Positions 1-8,308 of a stretch of DNA of 64,000 bases are shown in pieces (within the stretch, counting starts at the first letter, position 1; each line of letters begins with the position of its first letter). Location of the stretch: assembly GCF_900141715.1 (NCBI RefSeq), contig NZ_FQYK01000003.1, forward strand, positions 165,847-229,846, read 5' to 3'. The stretch comes from Algibacter luteus (GTDB lineage: Bacteria; Bacteroidota; Bacteroidia; Flavobacteriales; Flavobacteriaceae). Position numbers and translations under genes: made by a program. The notes beneath the pieces are model-generated. The model was not told the DNA's origin. It was given only the letters and a program-made list of their open reading frames with translations, and ran no database searches.

Positions 1-1004
1 AGAATCATCAATAATATACCAATTATTCCAATTGAAAACAGCATTAACAGGTAATAATTATCTAATATAGCGGCAAATCCTTCACCTCTAACAGCTGCTC
101 CTGACTTACCCACTGCGCCTCCATAAAATATATTATAAGGAACATTAATGTCATTAATCCAATGATTTATTCTATAATAAACAGATTTAACAGATAGCAA
201 TTTGAGTTGCGCAACATATATTACAACCAATACAATGAACGGAATACTATACTTTAGAATCAAATATATTTTTACGAAGTTCTTTTTTTGAAAAGCAAAT
301 TTGATGATTATATATAAAAGAATCACTAAATATGCATTTCTAGTAAAGCATAAAAAGGTTAATGCAAGAGCGAAATATTTCTTCACTTTATACTTCTCGT
401 CCATATCCATTAATACGAATGTCAACAAACTAAAATAAGCTAGAGATCCGGCTTCTCCCACTATACCAGGAGTTCTCCAAAATTTAGTCCCCGCAAAATT
501 AGTTATTTTGAATTTGTAATCTGGATCCATATCCCAAATAAACCTTCCCGTTAAGGTTTCCATATATTTCTCTGGCCCAAGAATATAGGTTAGCGCAACA
601 AAAAAGAGATTCACAATAATTAAATAAAAAAGGAATTTCAACATAAAATTCCATTGTTTTCTAGTGAGGTAAATTTGGTTGTAAATAAAAATTAAAACAA
701 ATAACATATAGACATCTCTGAATCCGAGATATCCTTCTTTTAAAGAGTCGACATTGAAAAAAAGAAAAATTGAAGTGGCTCCTAAATAAAGAAAAAACAA
801 TAAGTCGAGTGGGGTTATAGCCACCCTTTTAATAGCCTTTATTGAAAAAATACCTAAAATTAAAAAAAATGACAAAGGGTGCAATATCGTCTTTAATTCC
901 CAATGCCCAAACATTTTAAAGAAGTTAAAGGTAGCTATACCTTGAGTTGCAATAATTTGAATAATTATGCCATAAAACAAAATGTTATTTAACTTAATTT
1001 TCAT
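1..1004 (-). CDS. O-antigen polymerase/ligase-like membrane protein (Wzy/WaaL type), C-terminus cut by window edge
   Basis: A reading frame opens at ATG 1004 and is still open at base 1, giving about 334 residues without the C-terminus. The translation is strongly hydrophobic with roughly nine membrane segments. It carries a loop motif RTPGIVGEAG near residues 175-185, the kind of loop found in the O-antigen ligase/polymerase superfamily. It starts 2 bases after the stop of the GT4 gene and is the last visible gene of the polysaccharide operon that starts at 7188. The context (flippase and glycosyltransferase upstream) fits a Wzy polymerase better than a WaaL ligase, but sequence alone does not separate the two. 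Confidence 0.72.
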   Translation of the reverse strand, partial: MKIKLNNILFYGIIIQIIATQGIATFNFFKMFGHWELKTILHPLSFFLILGIFSIKAIKRVAITPLDLLFFLYLGATSIFLFFNVDSLKEGYLGFRDVYMLFVLIFIYNQIYLTRKQWNFMLKFLFYLIIVNLFFVALTYILGPEKYMETLTGRFIWDMDPDYKFKITNFAGTKFWRTPGIVGEAGSLAYFSLLTFVLMDMDEKYKVKKYFALALTFLCFTRNAYLVILLYIIIKFAFQKKNFVKIYLILKYSIPFIVLVVIYVAQLKLLSVKSVYYRINHWINDINVPYNIFYGGAVGKSGAAVRGEGFAAILDNYYLLMLFSIGIIGILLMI

Positions 1005-1006
1005 TT

Positions 1007-2119
1007 TTACATTTCAATTACTCTATGAAATTCTTTCATCTTATGATTTACAGAAAACCTGTTTTTAGTGTCAGTACTTATCTGCACAGAATCATATTTT
1101 GTGTTAATTATTTTTTCGAATTTTTCTTGAAAATCTAACTTTTCGAAAGAAAATATTTCCCCATTAATACCTGGTTTGATTATTTCATTTATCCCGCCAA
1201 GGCAATTATTTGCTAAAACTGGCGTGCCACAAACTAATGATTCTAAAACAACATTTGGAAATCCTTCAAAACGCGAACTTAGTATAAATAAATCTGCTGC
1301 TTTCATGAAAGTATATGGATTATCAACTGCGCCCTTAAAACAAATCTTATTTGTTAGGTTGTATTTATTTAAGAGTGCTATTAAGTTCTCTTTTTCTTCA
1401 CCATCACCCAAAATAGTCAATTTATATGCTATGTTTTTTAGTTTTGCCAATTCTTCGATAAGCAGATCAAACCCTTTCTGGTAAGTTAAACGTCCTGCAA
1501 CTAGAATATTGAAATTATCTTGCGCTTTTTCATGTGTATGCGGTTTTTCCAATAATTTTTTTTCAATATGTAATACATCAACAGGATTGTTAATTTTGAT
1601 AAGTTTAGTTTGAGGAATGTGAAAATTTAAATTTAAATCATTCAACATATCATCTGACTGCACTATAACACTGTCATAATTCACATAACACTTCTTGTAT
1701 AGAAACTTAATAACAAAATACTTCTCAAACAAACTTGGCAAATTCGATTCTCTAGCAATAAATTTAATGTGTTTTGGAAACAATGGAATAAAAGGAGAAA
1801 GTAATGCATTTATTTGTCCAGAGCCAAAAAAAAGAATATCAGGCTGTTCTTTTTTACTTAACTGAATTAGTTTAAATATTACAAGAGGAAACGATATTTT
1901 AATTCTCGTTTTTATTCCTAAAAAATGGATGCTAATATCTTTTTTTAAATCTTTCAAAAAAGCATTCGAACCACTTTCTTTCAGAATTACCAAACTAGGG
2001 CTATATTTTTCTCTATCAATATTGTTTAATAAAATAGATATAACACGCTCACCGCCACCGCCTCCTAAATTTGGCATTACAAAAAATATTTTTTTCTTTT
2101 TCAATTTATTGGTTTCCAA
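1007..2119 (-). CDS. Glycosyltransferase family 4 (GT-B fold)
   Basis: 370 residues with two Rossmann-like halves. The N-terminal half starts with a glycine-rich loop (PNLGGGGGERV, residues about 16-26). The C-terminal donor-binding half has VAGRLTYQKG (about residue 205) and the EX7E motif in FEGFPNVVLES (about residue 285), then GTPVLANNCLGG. These are hallmarks of retaining GT4 enzymes that use NDP-sugars. It is cytosolic and probably adds one sugar to the lipid-linked repeat unit. Its start overlaps the flippase gene by 14 bases and the polymerase follows after 2 bases, so it is co-translated in the operon. Sugar specificity cannot be read from the sequence. Confidence 0.9.
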   Translation of the reverse strand: METNKLKKKKIFFVMPNLGGGGGERVISILLNNIDREKYSPSLVILKESGSNAFLKDLKKDISIHFLGIKTRIKISFPLVIFKLIQLSKKEQPDILFFGSGQINALLSPFIPLFPKHIKFIARESNLPSLFEKYFVIKFLYKKCYVNYDSVIVQSDDMLNDLNLNFHIPQTKLIKINNPVDVLHIEKKLLEKPHTHEKAQDNFNILVAGRLTYQKGFDLLIEELAKLKNIAYKLTILGDGEEKENLIALLNKYNLTNKICFKGAVDNPYTFMKAADLFILSSRFEGFPNVVLESLVCGTPVLANNCLGGINEIIKPGINGEIFSFEKLDFQEKFEKIINTKYDSVQISTDTKNRFSVNHKMKEFHRVIEM

Positions 2120-3374
2120 TTTTTTTCAATTCATTAGTTTCTTTGATTTTTAAAAGGCCAAAGGAATATGAACAATATAAAGATAAAACTATAAAAGTAG
2201 ATAGTGCAATACCGGAAGTTTTCATAAACAAAACATTTACGAAAATGTAATTTAAAACATAATTGAGAACAACACCAATGAGCATTATTAAGAACAAACT
2301 ATTTAAATAATCATTTTTATAGTATATTCTGTACATCATATCCCAAATTATATATATTGGAAGTATAAGTATATATACATTTACAACTTGAATTAAATCA
2401 TTAAACTGATTGTTTGTAATATCAATAAATTTATTTACAAGGCTTAATTCTATAAATTGAACAACAATATATAAACCCAGCATTATCGGGGCAATAATGT
2501 AAAAGAGCCATTTTAATGTTTTATAAAATATTTTTAAATCACTTTTAATGGAATAGGAATATTGAAGCCTATGATAAAATACCGATTTAAAATCTAATGC
2601 TTGCCTTACCATTAAAGGCACTAAACTCCCATAAATTAGAACTGTAGTATAACCGCCCTCTAAATTATAAGAAAAGGACTTGTCTGTTACGTCAATAATA
2701 TAGACGGCAGAAATTAGACTAAAAGATTTTATGATTTGTGAAAGTCTTTTTTTATTAAAAACAAATTTTAATTTAATTTTTTCTGCAATAAATAACCTAG
2801 ACCGAACTTTACTCTTTAAAAATAGAATTAAAATAATTTCACTTACCAACATAGATAAGGATGCTATAATTGAATTTTTAAAATTAAAGCCATAATAAGA
2901 TAAAAAAAGCACTACTGATATAATAAGTGGGAAAAAGAAAAAATACCATCCTATGGCCTTATATTGCTGTTTTATTCTTAATACTAGTATTATAAATGAA
3001 TTTAGATTGAAAAAGAATGCCCATATTAAAAGTATAATTACATTACTTAAGACATCATCTTGATAAAAAAAACAAACCGCAATAATTGAAAGTAATGAAC
3101 ACGTTGCGGCTATGGTGAGAAACTGTAGTCCTAAATTTTGAAGAGACTCTAGCTTATTCCCTTCAATTTTATCTTTCAATTCACCCATAAAAAGCAGCTC
3201 AAAAACTACTGGAATTGAAAGTATTATACCTGTTAAGGATAAAGCTAAATAGTAAGAGTCTAATGCTTTAGTAAAACCAAATAAGAATAATAAAATTAGG
3301 CTCTTTCCAAACCCTACTCCTTTTGAAAGAACCTTGAATAAAATTTCAATTTTAAATAAAGATTTGTAATCCAT
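2106..3374 (-). CDS. Polysaccharide flippase, MurJ/Wzx-like (MOP superfamily)
   Basis: 422 residues, almost entirely hydrophobic, with about 12-14 membrane helices and few charged residues. The N-terminus (KVLSKGVGFGKSLILL) resembles the MurJ/MVF branch of the MOP flippase superfamily more than classical Wzx. The role inferred is moving lipid-linked repeat units across the inner membrane for the neighbouring polymerase. It abuts the upstream gene directly (starts at 3374, upstream stop at 3375) and overlaps the downstream GT4 gene by 14 bases. It is a little shorter than typical MurJ (about 500 residues), as expected of a dedicated exporter rather than the essential lipid II flippase. Confidence 0.78.
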   Translation of the reverse strand: MDYKSLFKIEILFKVLSKGVGFGKSLILLFLFGFTKALDSYYLALSLTGIILSIPVVFELLFMGELKDKIEGNKLESLQNLGLQFLTIAATCSLLSIIAVCFFYQDDVLSNVIILLIWAFFFNLNSFIILVLRIKQQYKAIGWYFFFFPLIISVVLFLSYYGFNFKNSIIASLSMLVSEIILILFLKSKVRSRLFIAEKIKLKFVFNKKRLSQIIKSFSLISAVYIIDVTDKSFSYNLEGGYTTVLIYGSLVPLMVRQALDFKSVFYHRLQYSYSIKSDLKIFYKTLKWLFYIIAPIMLGLYIVVQFIELSLVNKFIDITNNQFNDLIQVVNVYILILPIYIIWDMMYRIYYKNDYLNSLFLIMLIGVVLNYVLNYIFVNVLFMKTSGIALSTFIVLSLYCSYSFGLLKIKETNELKKIGNQ

Positions 3375-4169
3375 CTAATCTTCTATCCATCTGCTTAAAT
3401 AATAATCTTTACTATACTCTAATATTTTCGCAATATCCTTTTCCATATTCATAGATCTCAATTTTGCCAACGCAATTCGATGATTACTTTTTCCAGCAAT
3501 TTTTACTAGACCTTTCAATTCAAAATATATTTGAGAAAATTTCACCATAGTGTCTCTCCCGGAACAAAACCAAAAATCGGATAAACCATTTATGTTTTCA
3601 GGAAAACCATTTACCTCTTTACTATGCTTTTCTTTATTATTAAATAGTTTCGTTTCATCAAGCATATTTCCATTTTTATCATAATAATTATACCAATCAC
3701 CACAATAAAATTTTGATTTATCTAAGTCTTGAAACAATATGTCTTTAAATAAGGACATGTCAAATCGAGTGTTAAAGATAAAATCATACTTAATTCCGGT
3801 TTCCTTTTCATACTGTTCTACTAGTTTTGTAGACTCATAAAAACTATACCATCTAGAATAAACATTATTTATCCTTTGTAATTCATTAACACCCTTAACT
3901 GATTTTCTATACTTATGCTTGAGGCGTTCAATTAAGTTTGGTTTTTTAAACGTTTTTATGGGTTCTACTTTGTGCTTTTTTGGTTTATAAATAGCCACTA
4001 AATCGTCAATGGAATCAGATTCCCAAGTATGAAAAAAACAATCAACATCATTTAAATCTAAAATATGCTTTTTAAATAAATCAGATTCTTTACTAAATGT
4101 TACAGGTAAACCTCCTTCTTTAAAGTTTAGTCCTGCAGATAAACCGTGTAAACAAAAAGCTATTTTCAT
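3375..4169 (-). CDS. Putative polysaccharide biosynthesis protein (WavE-like, possible glycosyltransferase)
   Basis: 264 residues, no signal peptide or membrane segment. The N-terminal KIAFCLHGLS, the segment CFFHTWESDS (about residue 47) and a central YDFIFNTRFDMSLFKD (about residue 130) match a pattern seen in uncharacterised proteins of capsule and O-antigen loci. In these an RxD-type motif resembles the metal/nucleotide-binding DxD of GT-A enzymes. I infer a glycosyltransferase-like role but cannot name donor or acceptor. It overlaps the upstream nucleotidyltransferase by 4 bases and is immediately followed by the flippase. Confidence 0.5.
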   Translation of the reverse strand: MKIAFCLHGLSAGLNFKEGGLPVTFSKESDLFKKHILDLNDVDCFFHTWESDSIDDLVAIYKPKKHKVEPIKTFKKPNLIERLKHKYRKSVKGVNELQRINNVYSRWYSFYESTKLVEQYEKETGIKYDFIFNTRFDMSLFKDILFQDLDKSKFYCGDWYNYYDKNGNMLDETKLFNNKEKHSKEVNGFPENINGLSDFWFCSGRDTMVKFSQIYFELKGLVKIAGKSNHRIALAKLRSMNMEKDIAKILEYSKDYYLSRWIED

Positions 4170-4894
4170 TTTATTAACTTTAGATAAAGATTTAGGTCTT
4201 CAGGAGTCCCTATACCATGCATTAATTTATAGTCTATATTGAAAATTCCTATTTTTTTGTTCTCTGCTATCGCATAATTATAGGTCGGACAGGTATAAAA
4301 TTCGTTATTCACTCTTTCATTCTCTATAATCATATCGATACTTGCATTGACAAAATCGCTTCCTTTAGTAAATAGGTAAATTCCAACTGTAGCATACTCA
4401 GATATAGCTTCCTTTTCTTTAACCTCTGTTACCAATCCATTATCGTTAATTTTTGCAAATGACCATTTAGGGTTTCGCTCTTCGTCCTCAAATGTTAGAA
4501 TTGACCCATCTAAAGATTTATCCATGCAGTCATTAATAAAATTCTCAATATTTATATCAACAATTTGATCTGAATTCGCAATTAGCAATGGTTGATCATT
4601 ATTAATATATTTTCTTGCGTACAACACAGTACAAGCTGTTCCTTCTGTTAATTTTGAAATAGAAATAAATTTAGCATTATACTTTTCCTCTAATTCTTTA
4701 ACCAGCTCTTTTTCTTTATTTATATGATCTTCTCTTGCGATTAAAATAAATCTACAATCGGGCAGTTTTAAATTTTTAATCACCCTTTCAATCATTGGAA
4801 TTCCATTTACATCAATAAATGGTTTTGGCTTTTTATATCCAGCTTTAGAGAATCTACTTCCCTCTCCAGCCATTGGTATTACAATATTAATCAT
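4166..4894 (-). CDS. Nucleotidyltransferase (sugar-phosphate NTP transferase family), copy 1
   Basis: 242 residues. The N-terminus has the pyrophosphorylase signature PMAGEGSRFSKAGYKKPKPF (residues 6-25), with the G-x-G-x-R loop and the following KP(K). NSDQIVD (about residue 106) is the metal-binding aspartate region. The fold is that of glucose-1-phosphate thymidylyl/cytidylyltransferases, but the protein is shorter than RmlA (about 290 residues) and lacks its C-terminal helices. It is a clear paralogue of the protein at 5212-5934: both share G(T/A)xCxVL, (N)SDQI/NGDQI, the WS(F/Y) strand and the ISEYA/ISKYA segment. Start overlaps the cupin gene by 8 bases. The activated substrate is unknown. 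Confidence 0.82.
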   Translation of the reverse strand: MINIVIPMAGEGSRFSKAGYKKPKPFIDVNGIPMIERVIKNLKLPDCRFILIAREDHINKEKELVKELEEKYNAKFISISKLTEGTACTVLYARKYINNDQPLLIANSDQIVDINIENFINDCMDKSLDGSILTFEDEERNPKWSFAKINDNGLVTEVKEKEAISEYATVGIYLFTKGSDFVNASIDMIIENERVNNEFYTCPTYNYAIAENKKIGIFNIDYKLMHGIGTPEDLNLYLKLIK

Positions 4895-5237
4895 TTGGTT
4901 TTCCTAAGTATTTATCGTTATTAGCTCCAGGTAGTTTCGCTACTGTAGTTGTTGTATCTTCTAATGCTTCAAAATCTGTTGAGTGGTTAGGCGGTATTAC
5001 AAGAACATCTCCTTTTTCATATACCTCTCCATTCATTTTTACTTTGCCAGAAACTATAACTGTTATTTCTGTTGCAATTTTGTGATAATGTAGCTCTTCG
5101 TAATCTCCTTTTGAATAAGACTTAACAGCTATTTCAACGTCATTTGTTTTATAAAGCGATGGTTCAAAATTACCAACAAACCATCCTAATTTTAGCTTAT
5201 TTAAATTGCTTTTAATAATTCCCATTTTCAAATTCAT
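4887..5237 (-). CDS. Small cupin-domain protein
   Basis: 116 residues. One cupin barrel is visible: motif 1 around EELHYHKIATEITVIVSGK (residues about 48-66, with the metal-binding His and Glu) and motif 2 around KGDVLVIPPNHSTDFEA (about 79-95). No signal peptide. It sits between two paralogous nucleotidyltransferase genes and overlaps the upstream one by 26 bases if ATG 5237 is used. A second in-frame ATG at 5225 would shorten the overlap to 14 bases. It could be a small isomerase/epimerase or a sensor for the substrate that the flanking enzymes activate; this is inferred from context only. Confidence 0.78.
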   Translation of the reverse strand: MNLKMGIIKSNLNKLKLGWFVGNFEPSLYKTNDVEIAVKSYSKGDYEELHYHKIATEITVIVSGKVKMNGEVYEKGDVLVIPPNHSTDFEALEDTTTTVAKLPGANNDKYLGKPND

Positions 5238-5934
5238 TAATTTTTTTAGGAGAATAAAAACTGTGGTATTGTTCAGGTTTTATTTCAAAAGTTGTTATTT
5301 TCTTGTTTTTTAAAATCATTTGGTTTATCGCAGGGGCGATGTAATAATTGCCATTAACATTCGAATCTTTTTTAATGGAATCCATAGCAGCCTTTACAAA
5401 CTCTTTTCCATCCTTAAAATAATAAAAGCCTGCAATCGCGTATTTACTTATGGGTCTTTTTTCTGCAGTCTCAATCACGTTTTTATTGTCGTCAAAACGA
5501 ACATATGACCATCTTGGGTGTACCGCATTAAATGTAATAAGCCCGCCATCATAATCGTTTTCTCTAAAATGATTAATGGCTTCATTAAAATTACAATCTA
5601 GTATCTGATCTCCATTACAAATTATTAATTCTCCGTCATCTATGTGCTCAATGCCCAATAAGACGCTGCACAAAGCCCCTTTTGTGTCTCCACTTATTTT
5701 TACAACTTCACAATCTTTTGAAATTAACTTAAGAATATTGTTTAAATGAAATTTTTTGCAATCCTCAGAATTTACCAAAAAAACAAATTCAAGCTTGTCA
5801 TCAATAGTATTTAAATTATCAACTACCATTTCAATCATTGGCTTTCCTTTAATCTCTATAAGAGACTTAGAAAAAGGAGAGTTTTTTTCATCAAAAAAAG
5901 AACTCTTTCCTGCAATTGGAACTAATATTTTCAT
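5212..5934 (-). CDS. Nucleotidyltransferase (sugar-phosphate NTP transferase family), copy 2
   Basis: 240 residues, paralogous to the protein at 4166-4894. The N-terminal loop is altered: PIAGKSSFFDEKNSPFSKSL instead of the canonical GxGxR, so the loop that normally binds the NTP phosphates lacks the arginine and the second glycine. NGDQILD (about residue 105) is kept. This could mean changed nucleotide specificity or a partly degenerate subunit that pairs with copy 1. Translationally coupled on both sides: 4-base overlap with the HAD gene and 26-base overlap with the cupin gene. Confidence 0.78.
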   Translation of the reverse strand: MKILVPIAGKSSFFDEKNSPFSKSLIEIKGKPMIEMVVDNLNTIDDKLEFVFLVNSEDCKKFHLNNILKLISKDCEVVKISGDTKGALCSVLLGIEHIDDGELIICNGDQILDCNFNEAINHFRENDYDGGLITFNAVHPRWSYVRFDDNKNVIETAEKRPISKYAIAGFYYFKDGKEFVKAAMDSIKKDSNVNGNYYIAPAINQMILKNKKITTFEIKPEQYHSFYSPKKINEFENGNY

Positions 5935-6563
5935 AATTCTGCTTCGTATTGATTAATATGTTTAAGAATATTTATGTAATTTACATCTTCAACCGTTTCA
6001 ACTTCCATTACAAAGGCCCCACTTGCTTTGGCCGCCATAATTCCATGATCATTATCTTCAACAATCATACATTCTTTAGGTGTTAACCCCATTCTCTTTA
6101 TGGCCTTATTATACATTTCTGGATCTGGTTTACCTCTGTTAACATCTTGATTGGAAATGTAGAAATCCATATAATCGATTAAAGATGCCTTATCAAGCAT
6201 AGTTTGGACTGAATTTCGCACAGAATTAGAACAGACTGCTAGCTTATAATCCAAATTTTTTAGTCTAGAAAGTGCATATTCGTGATAAAATTTTGGTTTA
6301 CATTTATGATTAACAATTTCAAGAGTATATTGTTGTTTCATTTGATTAATAAAAGTATGCAACTCTTTAGGAAGACCTCGTTCTAATGAAAGCATCTCGA
6401 GTTTTTTCTTTGTTGGCAAGCCATCAAAAGTTACCAAATGGTCATATCTTGAAATTTGCATGCCAAATAATTCAAGTGCTTGATTAAGCGCTTCATAATG
6501 CCAATCTTTAGCATCTATTAAAACGCCATCCATATCAAATATTACGGCTTTAATTTTATTCAT
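5931..6563 (-). CDS. HAD-superfamily hydrolase (beta-phosphoglucomutase-like, subfamily IA)
   Basis: 210 residues. All four HAD motifs are visible: DMDGVL (residues 10-15, catalytic Asp pair), SNS (about 109-111), a Lys in GKPDP (about 138-142) and VEDNDHG (about 160). An alpha-helical cap follows motif I, as in beta-PGM and related phosphatases acting on small phosphosugars or polyol phosphates. It is cytosolic. Overlaps of 8 bases upstream and 4 bases downstream place it within the GDPD / nucleotidyltransferase / cupin cassette, so it probably removes or moves a phosphate on the precursor made there. Confidence 0.88.
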   Translation of the reverse strand: MNKIKAVIFDMDGVLIDAKDWHYEALNQALELFGMQISRYDHLVTFDGLPTKKKLEMLSLERGLPKELHTFINQMKQQYTLEIVNHKCKPKFYHEYALSRLKNLDYKLAVCSNSVRNSVQTMLDKASLIDYMDFYISNQDVNRGKPDPEMYNKAIKRMGLTPKECMIVEDNDHGIMAAKASGAFVMEVETVEDVNYINILKHINQYEAEL

Positions 6564-7188
6564 GAAAAAAAGTTTTGGCTGTTTCGGGATAGTCTGTACA
6601 AATCATTACGTTACTAAAATTTCCAGATTTACTGTAATCTTTATAATTATTCCACTCTTTTAAGTAATCTCGTTTATGAAGGTCTGGAGAAACAATGCAG
6701 ACAGATTTATTATTATTTATATGATGTGCGATAGTATCTTTTGTAATCCAGTGTTCATGAAATTCATCAATCCAAACGCCTTTAGCCTTCTCATAATACG
6801 AAGGTTTTGGTTCATACTCACTTTGTCTTGTATAAACGTTAAAACCCTTGTTTAAATAATTTAATCCATCTGGAATAGACATGTCAAAAACAAAGTAATT
6901 ACTAACCTCATGCTTGTTCAATAATTCTTTTAATTTAGATTGCAATCCGTCCGACTTTATATTTAGGGCCAAAGGTAAGGTTTTGTCTATAGATTTATAT
7001 ATTTCTAAAAATAAATTAACGCTTATACAATCTTTGTTAGGTATATCATGAGATATTACAAGTTCACCATTAAAATCTCTAATATCAGTTTCCGTTCCAA
7101 ACCCTAAATTAAAGGATCTTTCAAAGGCAATTATGGCATTTTTTTCTGATTCTTCTTTCCAATATCCACGGTGTGAAATTATCTTCAT
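6556..7188 (-). CDS. Cytosolic glycerophosphodiester phosphodiesterase-like protein (GDPD TIM barrel)
   Basis: 210 residues without signal peptide. The start MKIISHRGYW carries the GDPD catalytic HRG. GTETDIRDFNGELVISHD (about residues 31-48) carries the E-x-D metal ligands and the second catalytic His of HD. The usual EN pair is present only as KN (EKNA, about residue 16). The family hydrolyses glycerophosphodiesters, giving glycerol-3-phosphate. Being the first gene of a capsule-type operon and cytosolic, it probably works on a precursor or intermediate rather than in phospholipid scavenging; this is inference. It is followed by the HAD gene with an 8-base overlap. Confidence 0.75.
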   Translation of the reverse strand: MKIISHRGYWKEESEKNAIIAFERSFNLGFGTETDIRDFNGELVISHDIPNKDCISVNLFLEIYKSIDKTLPLALNIKSDGLQSKLKELLNKHEVSNYFVFDMSIPDGLNYLNKGFNVYTRQSEYEPKPSYYEKAKGVWIDEFHEHWITKDTIAHHINNNKSVCIVSPDLHKRDYLKEWNNYKDYSKSGNFSNVMICTDYPETAKTFFHE

Positions 7189-7453
7189 TTTTGAGGTGTA
7201 TAACTTAATAATTTTATTCTTAAATAATTTCTATGTTAGCTTTAACTAATTCTAAAACTTGCTAAACGTAGCGCAGCATTTAAAATAACCAATGAATTAG
7301 AAAAGTAAAAAAAATACTTGGTATTCCCCAAATATAAAATCTTCTTGCAAATATAATGTTTCCCTAATTTAAATAATTCTTGACATTTCTTAAATTGGAA
7401 ACGGTACTATACTTTTTAAAAACACCGAGCTAAACTTTTAATTGATTATCATT
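7189..7453. other. Intergenic region between rfbD and the GDPD operon
   Basis: 265 bases with no open gene. On the minus strand two copies of TATATTTG occur (7329-7336 and 7348-7355), each matching the Bacteroidota -7 box TAnnTTTG. Neither has a convincing TTTG -33 box at the right distance. They are the best candidates for a promoter of the operon starting at 7188, giving a leader of about 135-155 bases. No strong hairpin terminator follows rfbD, so read-through from the rfb operon is also possible. Confidence 0.3.
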
Positions 7454-8308
7454 TTAACACAATAAAGCTTCTTTTAAACTGTCGCGCCAATGATGGATCT
7501 CAATGCCCAATTCTTTTTTAATCTTACTTTTATCTAAAACACTAAAAGACGGCCTTTTTGCCGGCGAATAATATTCTTCTTGCTTAATTGGTATCAATTT
7601 TATTTCGGTATGGCTTTCTTCAAAAATAGCTTTAGCGAAATCGTACCAACTAGCTATTCCTTCGTTACTATAATGATAAATACCGTAAGATTTTTTGTCA
7701 GAAATGATTAGCTTTATTAATACATTAGCCAAATCAGCAGCATATGTTGGAGATCCTACCTGATTGCAAACAACCTTTATCTCGTTATTTTTGGCGGCTA
7801 ATTTAAGCATTGTTTTCATGAAATTGTTTCCGAATTTTGAGTACAACCATGAAGTTCTAATCACAAAATATTTTTCCAATAATTCAGAAATAGCAATTTC
7901 TCCTTTTAGTTTACTTTTTCCGTAAACATTCAATGGGTTTGGTTTATCGCTTTCGTTATAAAACGACGATTTATTACCATCGAAAACAAAATCTGTTGAC
8001 AAATGAATTAGCACTACATCCTGTTTTTTGCATGCTTTAGCTAAATTTATTGGCCCTAATTCGTTTATCTTTCGAGCTAAATCGGGCTCAGATTCAGCTA
8101 AATCTACATTAGTGTATGCAGCACTATTTAAACAGTAGTCAAATTTATGTGAATCAAAAAACGAATTGACATGATTACTATTTGTAATATCTAAATCTTC
8201 TTTTGAAACAAAAATAAATTCTAATCCTAAATCATTTACTTCGTATAATTCTTTAATGGTTTTTCCTAATTGACCATTGGCACCCGTAACTAAAACTTTT
8301 TTTATCAT
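7454..8308 (-). CDS. rfbD: dTDP-4-dehydrorhamnose reductase
   Basis: 284 residues, the usual RmlD length. N-terminal NAD(P)-binding loop VTGANGQLGKT (residues 7-17), catalytic YxxxK in YGKSK (about residue 129) and the STDFVF segment are all present. It catalyses the last step of dTDP-L-rhamnose synthesis in the cytosol. It is the last of four consecutive rfb genes; its start overlaps rfbC by 4 bases. With rfbB, rfbA and rfbC adjacent the identification is secure. Confidence 0.96.
   Translation of the reverse strand: MIKKVLVTGANGQLGKTIKELYEVNDLGLEFIFVSKEDLDITNSNHVNSFFDSHKFDYCLNSAAYTNVDLAESEPDLARKINELGPINLAKACKKQDVVLIHLSTDFVFDGNKSSFYNESDKPNPLNVYGKSKLKGEIAISELLEKYFVIRTSWLYSKFGNNFMKTMLKLAAKNNEIKVVCNQVGSPTYAADLANVLIKLIISDKKSYGIYHYSNEGIASWYDFAKAIFEESHTEIKLIPIKQEEYYSPAKRPSFSVLDKSKIKKELGIEIHHWRDSLKEALLC

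Noticed and set aside
2040-2070. Glycine-rich run in the GT4 N-terminus as a tandem repeat
   Set aside because: Five glycines with mixed codons form the normal glycine-rich loop region of the enzyme, not a DNA repeat of interest.
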